Below are positions 17,918-25,586 of a stretch of 64,000 bases of DNA, piece by piece. Numbering within the stretch: the first letter of the stretch is position 1; each line of letters starts with the position of its first letter. The notes under the pieces are model-generated. The model was not told where the DNA came from and searched no databases. It saw nothing but the letters and a program-made list of their open reading frames with translations. A program made the position numbers and the translations under genes. The stretch comes from Alteribacter natronophilus (lineage in GTDB: Bacteria > Bacillota > Bacilli > Bacillales > Salisediminibacteriaceae). The stretch spans positions 124,001 to 188,000 of the forward strand of contig NZ_VCRO01000001.1 in the NCBI RefSeq assembly GCF_006007885.1, read 5' to 3'.

Positions 17918-18229
17918 TTATGAATCAATAGAAGACGTCTGGCCGTTTACGTGACGGTCAGACGTTTTTTTCAATTTAATAAGCTGCTTTTCGAGGTTCT
18001 CGGCTCTCCCCTGTGCACGCTGGACTTCCTTCATCAGATAGTCTGTAACGATGTGAGTGAGCCAGCTCATAAAAAAGAGTATTCCACCCGTGGAAAGGAG
18101 TACCAGGGCTCTCGTTTCTGCAATCGGATGGTGATGGTCCAGGCTTGTCATTAAGTTGGCTAACCCGCCAATAAGCACAATGATACTGGTTATAAACGTA
18201 ATTGAAACAGCGGTATGTATTTTCTTCAA
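17918..18229 (-). CDS. Two-helix membrane protein with C-terminal coiled coil
   Basis: 103 residues. TTG start with AGAGGAGG seven bases upstream. Two transmembrane segments (about 8-28 and 41-63), separated by a polar loop with a DHHHP cluster, are followed by a charged heptad-like tail (QRAQGRAENLEKQLIKLKK) typical of a coiled coil. I do not recognise the family. The last 55 bases of the gene carry the hairpin terminator of the convergent protease gene. Confidence 0.75.
   Translation of the reverse strand: MKKIHTAVSITFITSIIVLIGGLANLMTSLDHHHPIAETRALVLLSTGGILFFMSWLTHIVTDYLMKEVQRAQGRAENLEKQLIKLKKTSDRHVNGQTSSIDS
17933..17972 (+). terminator. Terminator of the protease pair
   Basis: ACGTCTGGCCGT / ACGGTCAGACGT stem (one G-U pair) and seven T; located inside the 3' coding end of the opposite gene. 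Confidence 0.9.
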
Positions 18230-18341
18230 GAATATTCCTCCTCTGCTTAAGCGTAACATACAGGAAATTACGCTGGACACCGGAAAACGAAATGGATTAC
18301 AGTAGACAGGGAATAATGACAGACAGAAGAGGTGATGGCAG

Positions 18342-20081
18342 ATGGCACGGAAAAAAGAACCGTTCAAAGTGGCGGCAGTCCAGTTTAACCCGAAGCTGAA
18401 CAGACGGAACACCAACATCCGCTCCCTTATGAAAGTGGTGAGGGAAGCAGCGGAAAACGGAGCGAAACTGATCGTGACGCCCGAGATGGCCACAACCGGG
18501 TACCACTATCTGGACCGGTCGGCGATTGCGCCGTATATTGATACGATTCCGGGTATTACGACGGCTAAATTTGCCCAGATCGCACGCGAGTACAACACGT
18601 ACATCGTGATCGGGATGGCGGAACACGACCTTGAGAGCGGACTGTACTACAACTCCGCGGCTCTTGTTGGGCCTGCCGGCTATATCGGCAAGTACCGGAA
18701 AATCCACCAGTGGGTGGTGGAAAACTACTGGTCGTGCTGGGGGGACACAGGCTGCCCTGTGTATGAAACCGAGATCGGCAATATCGCCATGATCATCTGC
18801 CAGGATTCCACCTACTTTGAAAGTGCCCGGCTGGCAGCAGTAAACGGAGCGGATATCCTCTGTTTTCCGACCAATTCCTCCGGGGCTTCCATTTCGCTCC
18901 TGCAGCACTGGGCGGAAATGAACGGGCTGTACGTGGTGAGTGCGAACCGCTCCGATACGGAAGAGGACTTCCACATGATCGGTCTCAGCGCCGTCTGGTC
19001 ACCTTCCGGCAAAAAGCTGGCAGAAGCGCCGTATTCGGATATCTCGGATGAAAGTAAGGATGAGGAGCGAATCGTTTACGCTGAAATCGATCCTGTTCAC
19101 TACGACAACGAGGCAAAAGAGCGGATGCTGGAGCGGCGGATGGACAGCTACAAGGACCTGATGCTATTTCTCGGCCCGTGGGACTATGTGAAAAATACCA
19201 CGTCTCGGGACATTTACGCCGCTGCTGTACAGTACGAGCCGGTTCTGGGGGATAAAGAAGCGAACCTCGAAAAAGTCCGCCGGCTGGTGACCGAACAGAC
19301 TGACGAAGGTGTGAGCCTGATTGTCCTTCCCGAGCTAAGTCTGACCGGCCCTGTGGTAACGGAACGAAAGCAGGATATTTTCAAATACGCGGAAACCGAT
19401 GACGGTTTTACAGTAGGGGTAATGAAACAACTTGCGAGGGAAATGAAAGCTCATATTGTGTTCGGCTTTGCAGAGCGGGAGGAACGGCATTTCTTTAACG
19501 CTGCCGTACTGGTCAGTCCGGATGGGGAAGTCATTGGAAAGCACAGAAAAATTCATCTCGATGAGTGGGATGAACCGTGGGCAACGCCTGGCTCCTCAAT
19601 TACGGTGACGCCGATTGACGGCTTTGGCCGCGTGGGCATGATGGTGGGCTATGATGCCACTTTTCCTGAAGTGGCGGGAGTGCTTGCGGTAAAACGTGCG
19701 GATCTGATCTGTATGCCGGCCAGCTGGAGCGGCGGCTACGGTACGGAAGTGACCATCAATCAGCGGATGTTTCCGGCGCCGTACCCTATCGGCTCCCTGA
19801 CGACGTGGGACGCAGTGGCAAAGGGGGCACAGGCGTACACGATTGTGGCGAACTATATCGGTTCCGAAAAAGGCTTTCTCGGCAGAAGTGCCATCTATAA
19901 TCTCGATCAGAACTACACGAACGACAGGACCGTTATTGCATCAGAGGATCGTGAGGAAGTGCTCATGAACAGGTTTAAGACGATGAAGACAGACTGGTGG
20001 CTCGATCAGGAAAAACTGATTCTCACCCGCCGCACGGATTACTACCGGCCATTGGTCACACGGGTGCCGCCGTTTATGTAA
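18342..20081 (+). CDS. Fused double nitrilase-superfamily (carbon-nitrogen hydrolase) protein
   Basis: 579 residues comprising two nitrilase domains (about 7-280 and 290-560). Domain 1 has the full Glu-Lys-Cys set: E48 (TPEMATTGY), K120 (KYRKIH) and C153 (IICQDSTYFE). Domain 2 keeps E331 (LPELSLTGP) and K403 (KHRKIH), but glycine (G436 in MVGYDATFPE) stands where the nucleophilic cysteine belongs. Domain 1 is therefore probably an active amidase or nitrilase and domain 2 a pseudo-enzyme with a structural or regulatory role (inference). The substrate is unknown. AGAGGTGATG site before the ATG; no signal peptide. Monocistronic as far as can be seen. Confidence 0.88.
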   Translation: MARKKEPFKVAAVQFNPKLNRRNTNIRSLMKVVREAAENGAKLIVTPEMATTGYHYLDRSAIAPYIDTIPGITTAKFAQIAREYNTYIVIGMAEHDLESGLYYNSAALVGPAGYIGKYRKIHQWVVENYWSCWGDTGCPVYETEIGNIAMIICQDSTYFESARLAAVNGADILCFPTNSSGASISLLQHWAEMNGLYVVSANRSDTEEDFHMIGLSAVWSPSGKKLAEAPYSDISDESKDEERIVYAEIDPVHYDNEAKERMLERRMDSYKDLMLFLGPWDYVKNTTSRDIYAAAVQYEPVLGDKEANLEKVRRLVTEQTDEGVSLIVLPELSLTGPVVTERKQDIFKYAETDDGFTVGVMKQLAREMKAHIVFGFAEREERHFFNAAVLVSPDGEVIGKHRKIHLDEWDEPWATPGSSITVTPIDGFGRVGMMVGYDATFPEVAGVLAVKRADLICMPASWSGGYGTEVTINQRMFPAPYPIGSLTTWDAVAKGAQAYTIVANYIGSEKGFLGRSAIYNLDQNYTNDRTVIASEDREEVLMNRFKTMKTDWWLDQEKLILTRRTDYYRPLVTRVPPFM

Positions 20082-20256
20082 AATCACTCCGGAAAAGCAG
20101 GCATGTTTCCATTGGGAAATGTGTCTGTTTTAGTTTGATGCAGGAGAAATTGGGTGGGGTTTTGGATGGAATAAGAGGAGATCAACTGCAGGAAAAGGCG
20201 GCGGAAATTGGAATTATACGATTTAATGTCTTATTTTATCTGGTGACTTTGATCTG

Positions 20257-20409
20257 TCAGTTGCTTCTGGACTCATCATAAATGTTTAAAAGCTCATCAA
20301 GCGCCTGGCTGTATTCCACGGTGTCAGGGTGCGTAAACCCTTTCTCATCGGCCGTTTCAATCATGAGCATCCTCATGGAACAGATCTGGCTTTCCAGCTC
20401 TTTAATCAT
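20257..20409 (-). CDS. Spo0E-like sporulation regulatory phosphatase
   Basis: 50 residues. ATG start with GGGAGG eight bases upstream. The family signature SQxLDxLL is present as YSQALDELLNIY, preceded by an amphipathic helix IKELESQICSMRMLMIETA. Spo0E, YisI and YnzD are small helical-hairpin phosphatases that remove phosphate from Spo0A and so delay sporulation. The length and both helices fit. It supports descent from a spore-former. A short single gene located between the nitrilase gene and topB. Confidence 0.88.
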   Translation of the reverse strand: MIKELESQICSMRMLMIETADEKGFTHPDTVEYSQALDELLNIYDESRSN

Positions 20410-20550
20410 GGTGCCAACCTCCCTGGTCATAACGTTAGTACAAATTTATTACGAAATTTCGCGTATGTAAACCGCCTTTGACAAACGATCCCAGCTTTAT
20501 ACAAATGTACTATGTATTCGACACGGTGATATAGTCTTTTGAACAGACAA

Positions 20551-20576
20551 ATGGCCCGCCTGAGCCGGCGGGCCAT
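20551..20576 (-). terminator. Hairpin terminator of the small gene at 20582
   Basis: Perfect 10-bp stem ATGGCCCGCC / GGCGGGCCAT with a 6-base loop; minus-strand tail TTGTCTGTTC is a poor U tract. Confidence 0.65.
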
Positions 20577-20581
20577 ACTGC

Positions 20582-20770
20582 TTACTTTTCACCCTGATCG
20601 CGGATCCAGAGATCAACGTGATCCAGATTGAAGGCAAGCTGATTTTTAAAGGGGCGAAGATGCGGAAACCGTCTTGTTTCAATCAGCTCGGCGATCTCTC
20701 TCAAGTCCGCCGGGCATTCCTGTTCTGTCAGGTATGTTTTCAGCTTCTCCATTCCGTAAATAACTCTCAT
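20582..20770 (-). CDS. Small conserved-looking hypothetical protein
   Basis: 62 residues, soluble and helical, with an ATG start after GGGGAG. It begins MRVIYGMEKLKTYL and ends DLWIRDQGEK. A competing frame on the same strand starting nearer topB has no hydrophobic core and poorer codon use. I do not recognise a family. It is divergent from topB, 135 bases away. Confidence 0.6.
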   Translation of the reverse strand: MRVIYGMEKLKTYLTEQECPADLREIAELIETRRFPHLRPFKNQLAFNLDHVDLWIRDQGEK

Positions 20771-20905
20771 GACCACTCATCTCCCCATCTGCTTCCTCTT
20801 CCCCTGCAGAGAATTCTGTAAACCGGAAATATAAAATGCCCGGACCGGCCCTGAATCTGATAAAATAGGAACATAGATTCGCATTAGACGAGAGGAGGCA
20901 GCGCA

Positions 20906-23038
20906 ATGCCCGTCATACTGGCAGAAAAACCGAGCCAGGCGAAAGCTTATGCAGACGCCTTCAGCCGGGTAAAAAAGGAGGACGGTTTCTTTTCCATATC
21001 CCCGTGCGCCACTTTTCCCGGAGGGGCAATCCTCACCTGGGGAATCGGTCACCTCGTGGAACTGAAAGATCCCCACGAATACGCAGGAGAATGGAAAAGA
21101 TGGTCTCTCGACAAACTCCCGATCATTCCGGACCGCTTCGAGTTTAAACCATCCGCACGTACCCGCAAACAGTTTGCCATCGTAAAAAAGCTGCTGCGAA
21201 ATGCCGATGAAATCATCGTTGCAACCGACTGTGACCGGGAGGGTGAAAACATCGCCAGGAGCATCATCGATCAGGCAGGGGCAAACAGAAAACCTACGCG
21301 GCGCCTGTGGATTAACAGCCTCGAGGCGGATGAGGTGCGAAAGGGCTTTGAAAACCTGAAGCCCGGCGAAAGTTATCTGCCTCTTTACGCCGAAGCCCAG
21401 GCCCGCCAGGTGAGTGACTGGGTAGTAGGAATTAACGCCAGCCGTCTGTACACCCTTCTGATTCAGAAAAAAGGCGCACGCGACGTGTTCAGCGTGGGCA
21501 GAGTACAGACGCCGACACTGAAGCTCATCCGCGACCGTGAAATCGAGATCGAGAACTTTAAGCCGGAAAAGTTCTACGAAATAGAAGGGCATTTCAAAAC
21601 CGAAGCCGGCAGCTATAAAGGAAAAGCAAAGGGACGCTTTAAAACAAAGGATGAAGTGAGGGAACTGCTGAAAAAGCATCAGGTTCCGCTCGATGGGACT
21701 GGTATGGTCAAGAAAGTGGCAGATCAGCTGAAACGCCAGAAACCGCCGAAGCTCCACTCGCTCTCAACCCTTCAGACGGCGATGAACAAAAAATACAAAT
21801 ACAGTCCGTCAAAGACACTGAAAATCGTGCAGAGCCTGTACGACCAGCCGCTGAAACTCGTTACCTACCCAAGAACAGACACCCAGCACATTACGGAAAA
21901 CGAGTTCAAGTATCTGCGCAGCAATCTCGATGGCTACAAGCGTCTTGCCGGAGCCGATTTCGAACCGGCTTCCCTCGCGCCGAACCGCCGTTATGTGGAC
22001 GGAGGCAAAGTCCAGGAGCACCACGCCATCGTGCCCACTAAAAAGGTACCGGCCGCCGGGACGATCCAGGGGCTGCGAACGGACCAGCGCAACGTCTATA
22101 TGGAAATTGTCAACAGCACCCTAGCCATGTTTCACCGGGACTACACGTACCTTGAAACGACGATCACCACCGCCGTCAGCACCCTCGATTTTTTTACAAA
22201 GGGGCGTGTGGAAAAGGACCGGGGCTGGAAAGAGCTGTTCTTTAAGAGAAGCCAGGAAAAAGATGAGGTTCTGCCTCCGGTAAAGGAAGGTATGGAGGCT
22301 GCGGCAAAAGTGACGGGGAGAGAGGATGAAACGAAGCCTCCAAAACCGTATACGGCCGGCCAGCTCATCAACATGATGAAAACGTGCGGCCAGATTATCG
22401 ATGATGACGACGAGGCGAAAAAAACCCTGAAGGAAGTGGAGGGTCTCGGAACGGAAGCGACCCGGAGCAGCATCATCGACACGCTCATTAAGCAGAACTA
22501 CATTACGGTAACGAAAAACATTGTCACCGTAACGGAAAAAGGCAAACTGCTGTGCGAGGCGGTGGAAGGAACACTTCTGTCAAAACCGCTTATGACGGCC
22601 AAATGGGAAAAGTACCTGAAAACGATCGGTCAGGGTGCGGGAAAAAAAGAGGCCTTCATCGAAAATACGGTCGCATTTACCCGGAAAGTCGTAGCCGATG
22701 CCGGTCAGGCTGTCGACAAGCTCACAGTTAATGCTGAAGTAACCGGGTCGGGCGGAAAAAGCCGGGGAGGAGGCGCTATCGCCCGCTGCCCGGCCTGTAA
22801 GAAAGGTCTGATCATGGATAAATACCGCGTGTACGGCTGCTCCGAGTACAAAGCCGGATGCAAGCAGATTTTCCCGAAGAAGATTCTCGGGAAACCCCTG
22901 AGTGAGGCCACCATTAAAGCACTGTGCGAGAAAGGGAAAACACGAAAACTTAAAGGGTTTCAGGGTAAAAAGAAGTTTGACGCTGCCCTGGAGCTGAAAG
23001 ACGGGGAAATAAAGTTCGCCTTTGCGGCAAAGACATAA
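20906..23038 (+). CDS. topB: DNA topoisomerase III
   Basis: Type IA topoisomerase of 710 residues that relaxes and decatenates DNA through a 5'-phosphotyrosine. The Toprim motifs are AEKPSQA (E7) and DCDREGE (D108/D110). The active tyrosine is Y321 in TYPRTDTQHIT. A C-terminal zinc-ribbon-like module contains CPACKKG...YGCSEYKAGCKQIFPKKI. Length and architecture match chromosomal Bacillus TopB. AGAGGAGGCAGC precedes the ATG. Own terminator at 23045-23076. Confidence 0.97.
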   Translation: MPVILAEKPSQAKAYADAFSRVKKEDGFFSISPCATFPGGAILTWGIGHLVELKDPHEYAGEWKRWSLDKLPIIPDRFEFKPSARTRKQFAIVKKLLRNADEIIVATDCDREGENIARSIIDQAGANRKPTRRLWINSLEADEVRKGFENLKPGESYLPLYAEAQARQVSDWVVGINASRLYTLLIQKKGARDVFSVGRVQTPTLKLIRDREIEIENFKPEKFYEIEGHFKTEAGSYKGKAKGRFKTKDEVRELLKKHQVPLDGTGMVKKVADQLKRQKPPKLHSLSTLQTAMNKKYKYSPSKTLKIVQSLYDQPLKLVTYPRTDTQHITENEFKYLRSNLDGYKRLAGADFEPASLAPNRRYVDGGKVQEHHAIVPTKKVPAAGTIQGLRTDQRNVYMEIVNSTLAMFHRDYTYLETTITTAVSTLDFFTKGRVEKDRGWKELFFKRSQEKDEVLPPVKEGMEAAAKVTGREDETKPPKPYTAGQLINMMKTCGQIIDDDDEAKKTLKEVEGLGTEATRSSIIDTLIKQNYITVTKNIVTVTEKGKLLCEAVEGTLLSKPLMTAKWEKYLKTIGQGAGKKEAFIENTVAFTRKVVADAGQAVDKLTVNAEVTGSGGKSRGGGAIARCPACKKGLIMDKYRVYGCSEYKAGCKQIFPKKILGKPLSEATIKALCEKGKTRKLKGFQGKKKFDAALELKDGEIKFAFAAKT

Positions 23039-23044
23039 ATTAAG

Positions 23045-23076
23045 CGTTGCCGGTCTGCTGACCGGCAGCGTTTTTT
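23045..23076 (+). terminator. topB terminator
   Basis: CGTTGCCGGTC / GACCGGCAGCG stem, loop TGCT, then six T. Confidence 0.93.
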
Positions 23077-23105
23077 GCTGTCTAACGAAGGGGGGATTTG
23101 TTTAA

Positions 23106-23178
23106 GGGACTTACTGGGGCAACTAGCGGACTTGGTTCGACTAGCATACTTAACGTGACCGTTAGAGAACTTAGCACT
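23106..23178. repeat. Short degenerate ~21-bp repeats (ACTTA/ACTAG type)
   Basis: Three to four loose units (GGGACTTA...ACTAG, CGGACTTG...ACTAG, CATACTTA...GTTAG, AGAACTTAG) at 18-21-base spacing between convergent genes. Much weaker than the other arrays. Confidence 0.45.
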
Positions 23179-23189
23179 GAAAATCCTTT

Positions 23190-23474
23190 TTACGGATCAA
23201 CTCCCCCGTTGTCGAGGTCGCTGATGATATCCCCGATCCCGGGCTGAGGTTCGTAGTTGATCATTGCCACGATAAGAACCAGTGTAAGAATGACGATCAG
23301 GGCCCCCGCTGTAATTTTATAGAATTTAATAGCCGGATCCGAAAGCTCCGGAGGTTCTCTGTACATCCACCTGCTTCCGAAAAATGCTGCACCTTCAGGG
23401 TCGAAAAAAACCCAGAGAAAGAGCGCGTAAAGTGGAACGGCTACCATGATAGTTAAAATAACGTCTGAAAGCAT
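23190..23474 (-). CDS. Small membrane protein, DUF6199-like
   Basis: 94 residues with two transmembrane helices (about 5-25 and 52-75). Between them is a loop with a W..REPPELSDPAIKFYK segment that resembles the 'EPS-D' signature of DUF6199 proteins; the assignment is tentative. GGGAGGTC lies upstream of the ATG. Function unknown. Convergent with topB. Confidence 0.7.
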   Translation of the reverse strand: MLSDVILTIMVAVPLYALFLWVFFDPEGAAFFGSRWMYREPPELSDPAIKFYKITAGALIVILTLVLIVAMINYEPQPGIGDIISDLDNGGVDP

Positions 23475-23715
23475 GTAATTGACCTCCCGTTTTCCTCGGG
23501 TGTTTAGTCGGGTTACGGAGAAACGGGAGAAAAAGTTTCATAATTCGCATAATATGCCGGGCAGGTGTGATACAATTTTAACCAATTGTTGATTGGAGCT
23601 GGATACTAACCTGCTCAGGCCGGGCCTCTGCCGGAACTGCGGACTATGAAACTCCAGCCGGTTTGAATCGTAAGTAAAGATAGACCAACTATGAACTCGC
23701 GGGGAGTGATAGAGT

Positions 23716-24024
23716 ATGAGAACACCACGTGATATCCAGAGAAGTTCGGTACAGATGGAGAAAACGAACAGAAAATCGCTGATTATGGTAGGGCTCGGCG
23801 GCATCCTCTTTCTGGCCTTTGTCATTGTTATGTACCAGATTGGCGTTGACGGCATCGAGGTAATCAGTTCAGCCGCATTCTTTTACCTAGGGATGCTGTT
23901 TCTGGCAAATACGGTCAGGAATTACAGAGAGAAAAGAAGACGCTGGATCCTTTATCTTGGCTTTTCCCTCTTCTTTGCGTACCTGATTATCACCATTATT
24001 ACCGGTCATTTTGCCTCCCAGTAA
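23716..24024 (+). CDS. Three-helix membrane protein, hypothetical
   Basis: 102 residues. A basic N-terminus (about 22 residues) is followed by three hydrophobic segments: LIMVGLGGILFLAFVIVMYQ, VISSAAFFYLGMLFLANTV and WILYLGFSLFFAYLIITII, with an arginine-rich loop (NYREKRRR) between the second and third. GGGGAGTGAT ribosome site. Family not recognised. Followed 77 bases later by a PspC-domain gene on the same strand. Confidence 0.75.
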   Translation: MRTPRDIQRSSVQMEKTNRKSLIMVGLGGILFLAFVIVMYQIGVDGIEVISSAAFFYLGMLFLANTVRNYREKRRRWILYLGFSLFFAYLIITIITGHFASQ

Positions 24025-24101
24025 ACAGCCGGCAATAATGTCTTATCGCAGCAGCAGATAACATAAGGATTTATTTAAGGCACTTATGAGGAGGCTGAAA
24101 A

Positions 24102-24302
24102 ATGAACAGACGCACACTTAGAAAATCAGGCACAGACAGGTCCATCAGCGGGGTGTGCGGGGGCATTGCCGAATTCTGCGGCATTTCTGCCCTCGGTATC
24201 CGGCTGATTTTCCTCGTTACACTGCCCCTGTCCGCAGTGGTGTATCTCATTTTAGTCAATACTATGAATGACAGCGGTGTTCCGGGGCTGAGGGTCAGGT
24301 AA
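24102..24302 (+). CDS. PspC-domain protein
   Basis: 66 residues made of a single PspC domain: LRKSGTDRSISGVCGGIAEFCGIS followed by one transmembrane segment (about 31-52). Such small PspC proteins sit in the membrane and are associated with envelope-stress responses; the specific role here is unknown. AGGAGG ribosome site. Its 3' end overlaps the convergent VOC gene by 8 bases. Confidence 0.9.
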   Translation: MNRRTLRKSGTDRSISGVCGGIAEFCGISALGIRLIFLVTLPLSAVVYLILVNTMNDSGVPGLRVR

Positions 24303-24696
24303 CCGGTGCCACAACCTCCACTTTTATCCGGTCCGGATCCTCAAAAAAAACAGCGTAATAGTCTTCGCCCCCTGCGTAAGGGTGGCGGTCAGAATAAAGA
24401 ATGTTCACTTCTTTTTCCCGCAGCTGCGCGGTAAGCTCATCCACATGTCTGCGCGACCGGCCGTGAAAAGCCAGATGATTCAGGCCCGTGCGGCAGCGGT
24501 GATAAGGCACATCGAGGAAACGATCCTCCGTCTGGACGAACACGATGTATGTTTCCCCGAGCCGCCAGCTCCGGCCGCTCTCCCACTTCTGAAACGGCTC
24601 ATAGCCCAGTTCCTCCAGAAGCCAGCCCCAGAACTGAACGGAGCGGTCGAGATCCGATACATAAAGTTCAATGTGATGAAGGGCACCTGCTGTCAT
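24295..24696 (-). CDS. VOC (glyoxalase/bleomycin-resistance fold) family protein
   Basis: 133 residues, one VOC module: LHHIELYVSDLDRSVQFWGWLLEELGY at the start, a central GLNHLAFHGRSR and FFEDPDRIKVEVVAP at the end. Conserved metal-ligand positions H8, H75 and E127 look present. The substrate is not assignable. The start overlaps the DinB stop by four bases (ATGA), so the two are coupled. Confidence 0.87.
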   Translation of the reverse strand: MTAGALHHIELYVSDLDRSVQFWGWLLEELGYEPFQKWESGRSWRLGETYIVFVQTEDRFLDVPYHRCRTGLNHLAFHGRSRRHVDELTAQLREKEVNILYSDRHPYAGGEDYYAVFFEDPDRIKVEVVAPVT

Positions 24697-25160
24697 GATT
24701 CAAAGTCCCTGAATACGAGATCAGTTGAAACCGGTTTTACGCCAAGATCACGTGCCCACACGGAAATCTGGCCGATATGGTGGACTTCGTGGGTAATGAT
24801 ATGGCTGAGCACTTTCCCGTGGGAATAGATGAGAGTGGCTTTGTTTCGCCTTGAAATCTCCACCTGGTTTTCAGGTTCATAGTTTTCGAAATAGGAGAGT
24901 GTCTGCAGCTTTATTTCTTCGCTGTAGTCTTTAACTTCATCAAGGCTTTTGACTGCCTTCATATCCCTTGGTGGAACCGGCTCCCCGATCATGCGGCATA
25001 CCCATACCTCCTCACAGCTGATCACGTGAAAAAGATTATGTAAGATCGAATTCATACCGCCGTTCCGGCGTTTCGTAAGTTCTTCCGCAGGCAGTTCCTC
25101 ACACCAGCGGAACCAGTCTTCCCGTACCTGCCAGTTGTATTTAAACAAATCAAGCATCAT
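24693..25160 (-). CDS. DinB-family (four-helix, metal-binding) protein
   Basis: 155 residues of the DinB/YfiT superfamily. The three-histidine metal site appears in LHNLFHV and HIITHEVHHIGQ. Bacillus homologues include bacillithiol-S-transferase-like enzymes; the activity here is open. AAAGGACG precedes the ATG. Translationally coupled to the VOC gene. A close paralogue lies at 32523, sharing FxYNWQVREDWF and HHIGQ(I/L)SVWAR. Confidence 0.9.
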   Translation of the reverse strand: MMLDLFKYNWQVREDWFRWCEELPAEELTKRRNGGMNSILHNLFHVISCEEVWVCRMIGEPVPPRDMKAVKSLDEVKDYSEEIKLQTLSYFENYEPENQVEISRRNKATLIYSHGKVLSHIITHEVHHIGQISVWARDLGVKPVSTDLVFRDFES

Positions 25161-25243
25161 GTCACGTCCTTTAATTGTTTGAATCTATCGTATCACGAAA
25201 TAGTCTGAAAACGCTTAATAATCTGCTGCTGGATCTTAATTAT

Positions 25244-25447
25244 ATGAAGTTACGCTATTTTCTGCTTGGTGCAGTAACAACCGTCTGTCTGCTGACTCTC
25301 CTAGGAGCTCTCGGCATGCCGACCGGTGCAGAGATTATTGAAGACGTTTTTGGAAACTTCAGTGTGTTCGTTTATACAGCTGTCGGCCTCATTTTAGCCG
25401 CAGCTGTAGTGATCACCTTTAAATCAGGAGGAAAAGAGGATGAGTGA
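25244..25447 (+). CDS. Small two-helix membrane protein
   Basis: 67 residues with two transmembrane segments (MKLRYFLLGAVTTVCLLTLLG and FVYTAVGLILAAAVVITF) and a charged C-terminus. The ribosome site is weak (GGAT, 10 bases). Its 3' end overlaps the next micro-gene by 8 bases and contains that gene's AGGAGG site, which supports real translation through the region. Family unknown. Confidence 0.55.
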   Translation: MKLRYFLLGAVTTVCLLTLLGALGMPTGAEIIEDVFGNFSVFVYTAVGLILAAAVVITFKSGGKEDE

Positions 25448-25559
25448 GCGCCGGACAGAAAATGATTCGGAAGTTTTTCAGAAGTACGACCGGGCGATGG
25501 GGCCCGACCGGGAACGGATTGAGGCGATCATTCCTGAGCTGATTACGTCCTGGTTTTGA
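25440..25559 (+). CDS. Micro-protein of 39 residues
   Basis: The ATG at 25440 follows AGGAGGAAAAGAGG, a strong ribosome site located in the previous gene. The product is acidic and helical (SERRTENDSEVFQKYDRAM...IEAIIPELITSWF) with no membrane segment. I do not recognise it. It could be a leader peptide or an N-terminal remnant of a larger gene. It sits between the two-helix protein and an S41 peptidase in one run of + strand genes. Confidence 0.5.
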   Translation: MSERRTENDSEVFQKYDRAMGPDRERIEAIIPELITSWF

Positions 25560-25586
25560 AAATTTAAAGTAGGGGTGGCAGAAGTG

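Noticed and set aside
25204-25217. cre-like TGAAAACGCTTAAT near the small gene at 25244
   Set aside because: The right half mismatches at the last two conserved bases and no promoter is evident next to it.
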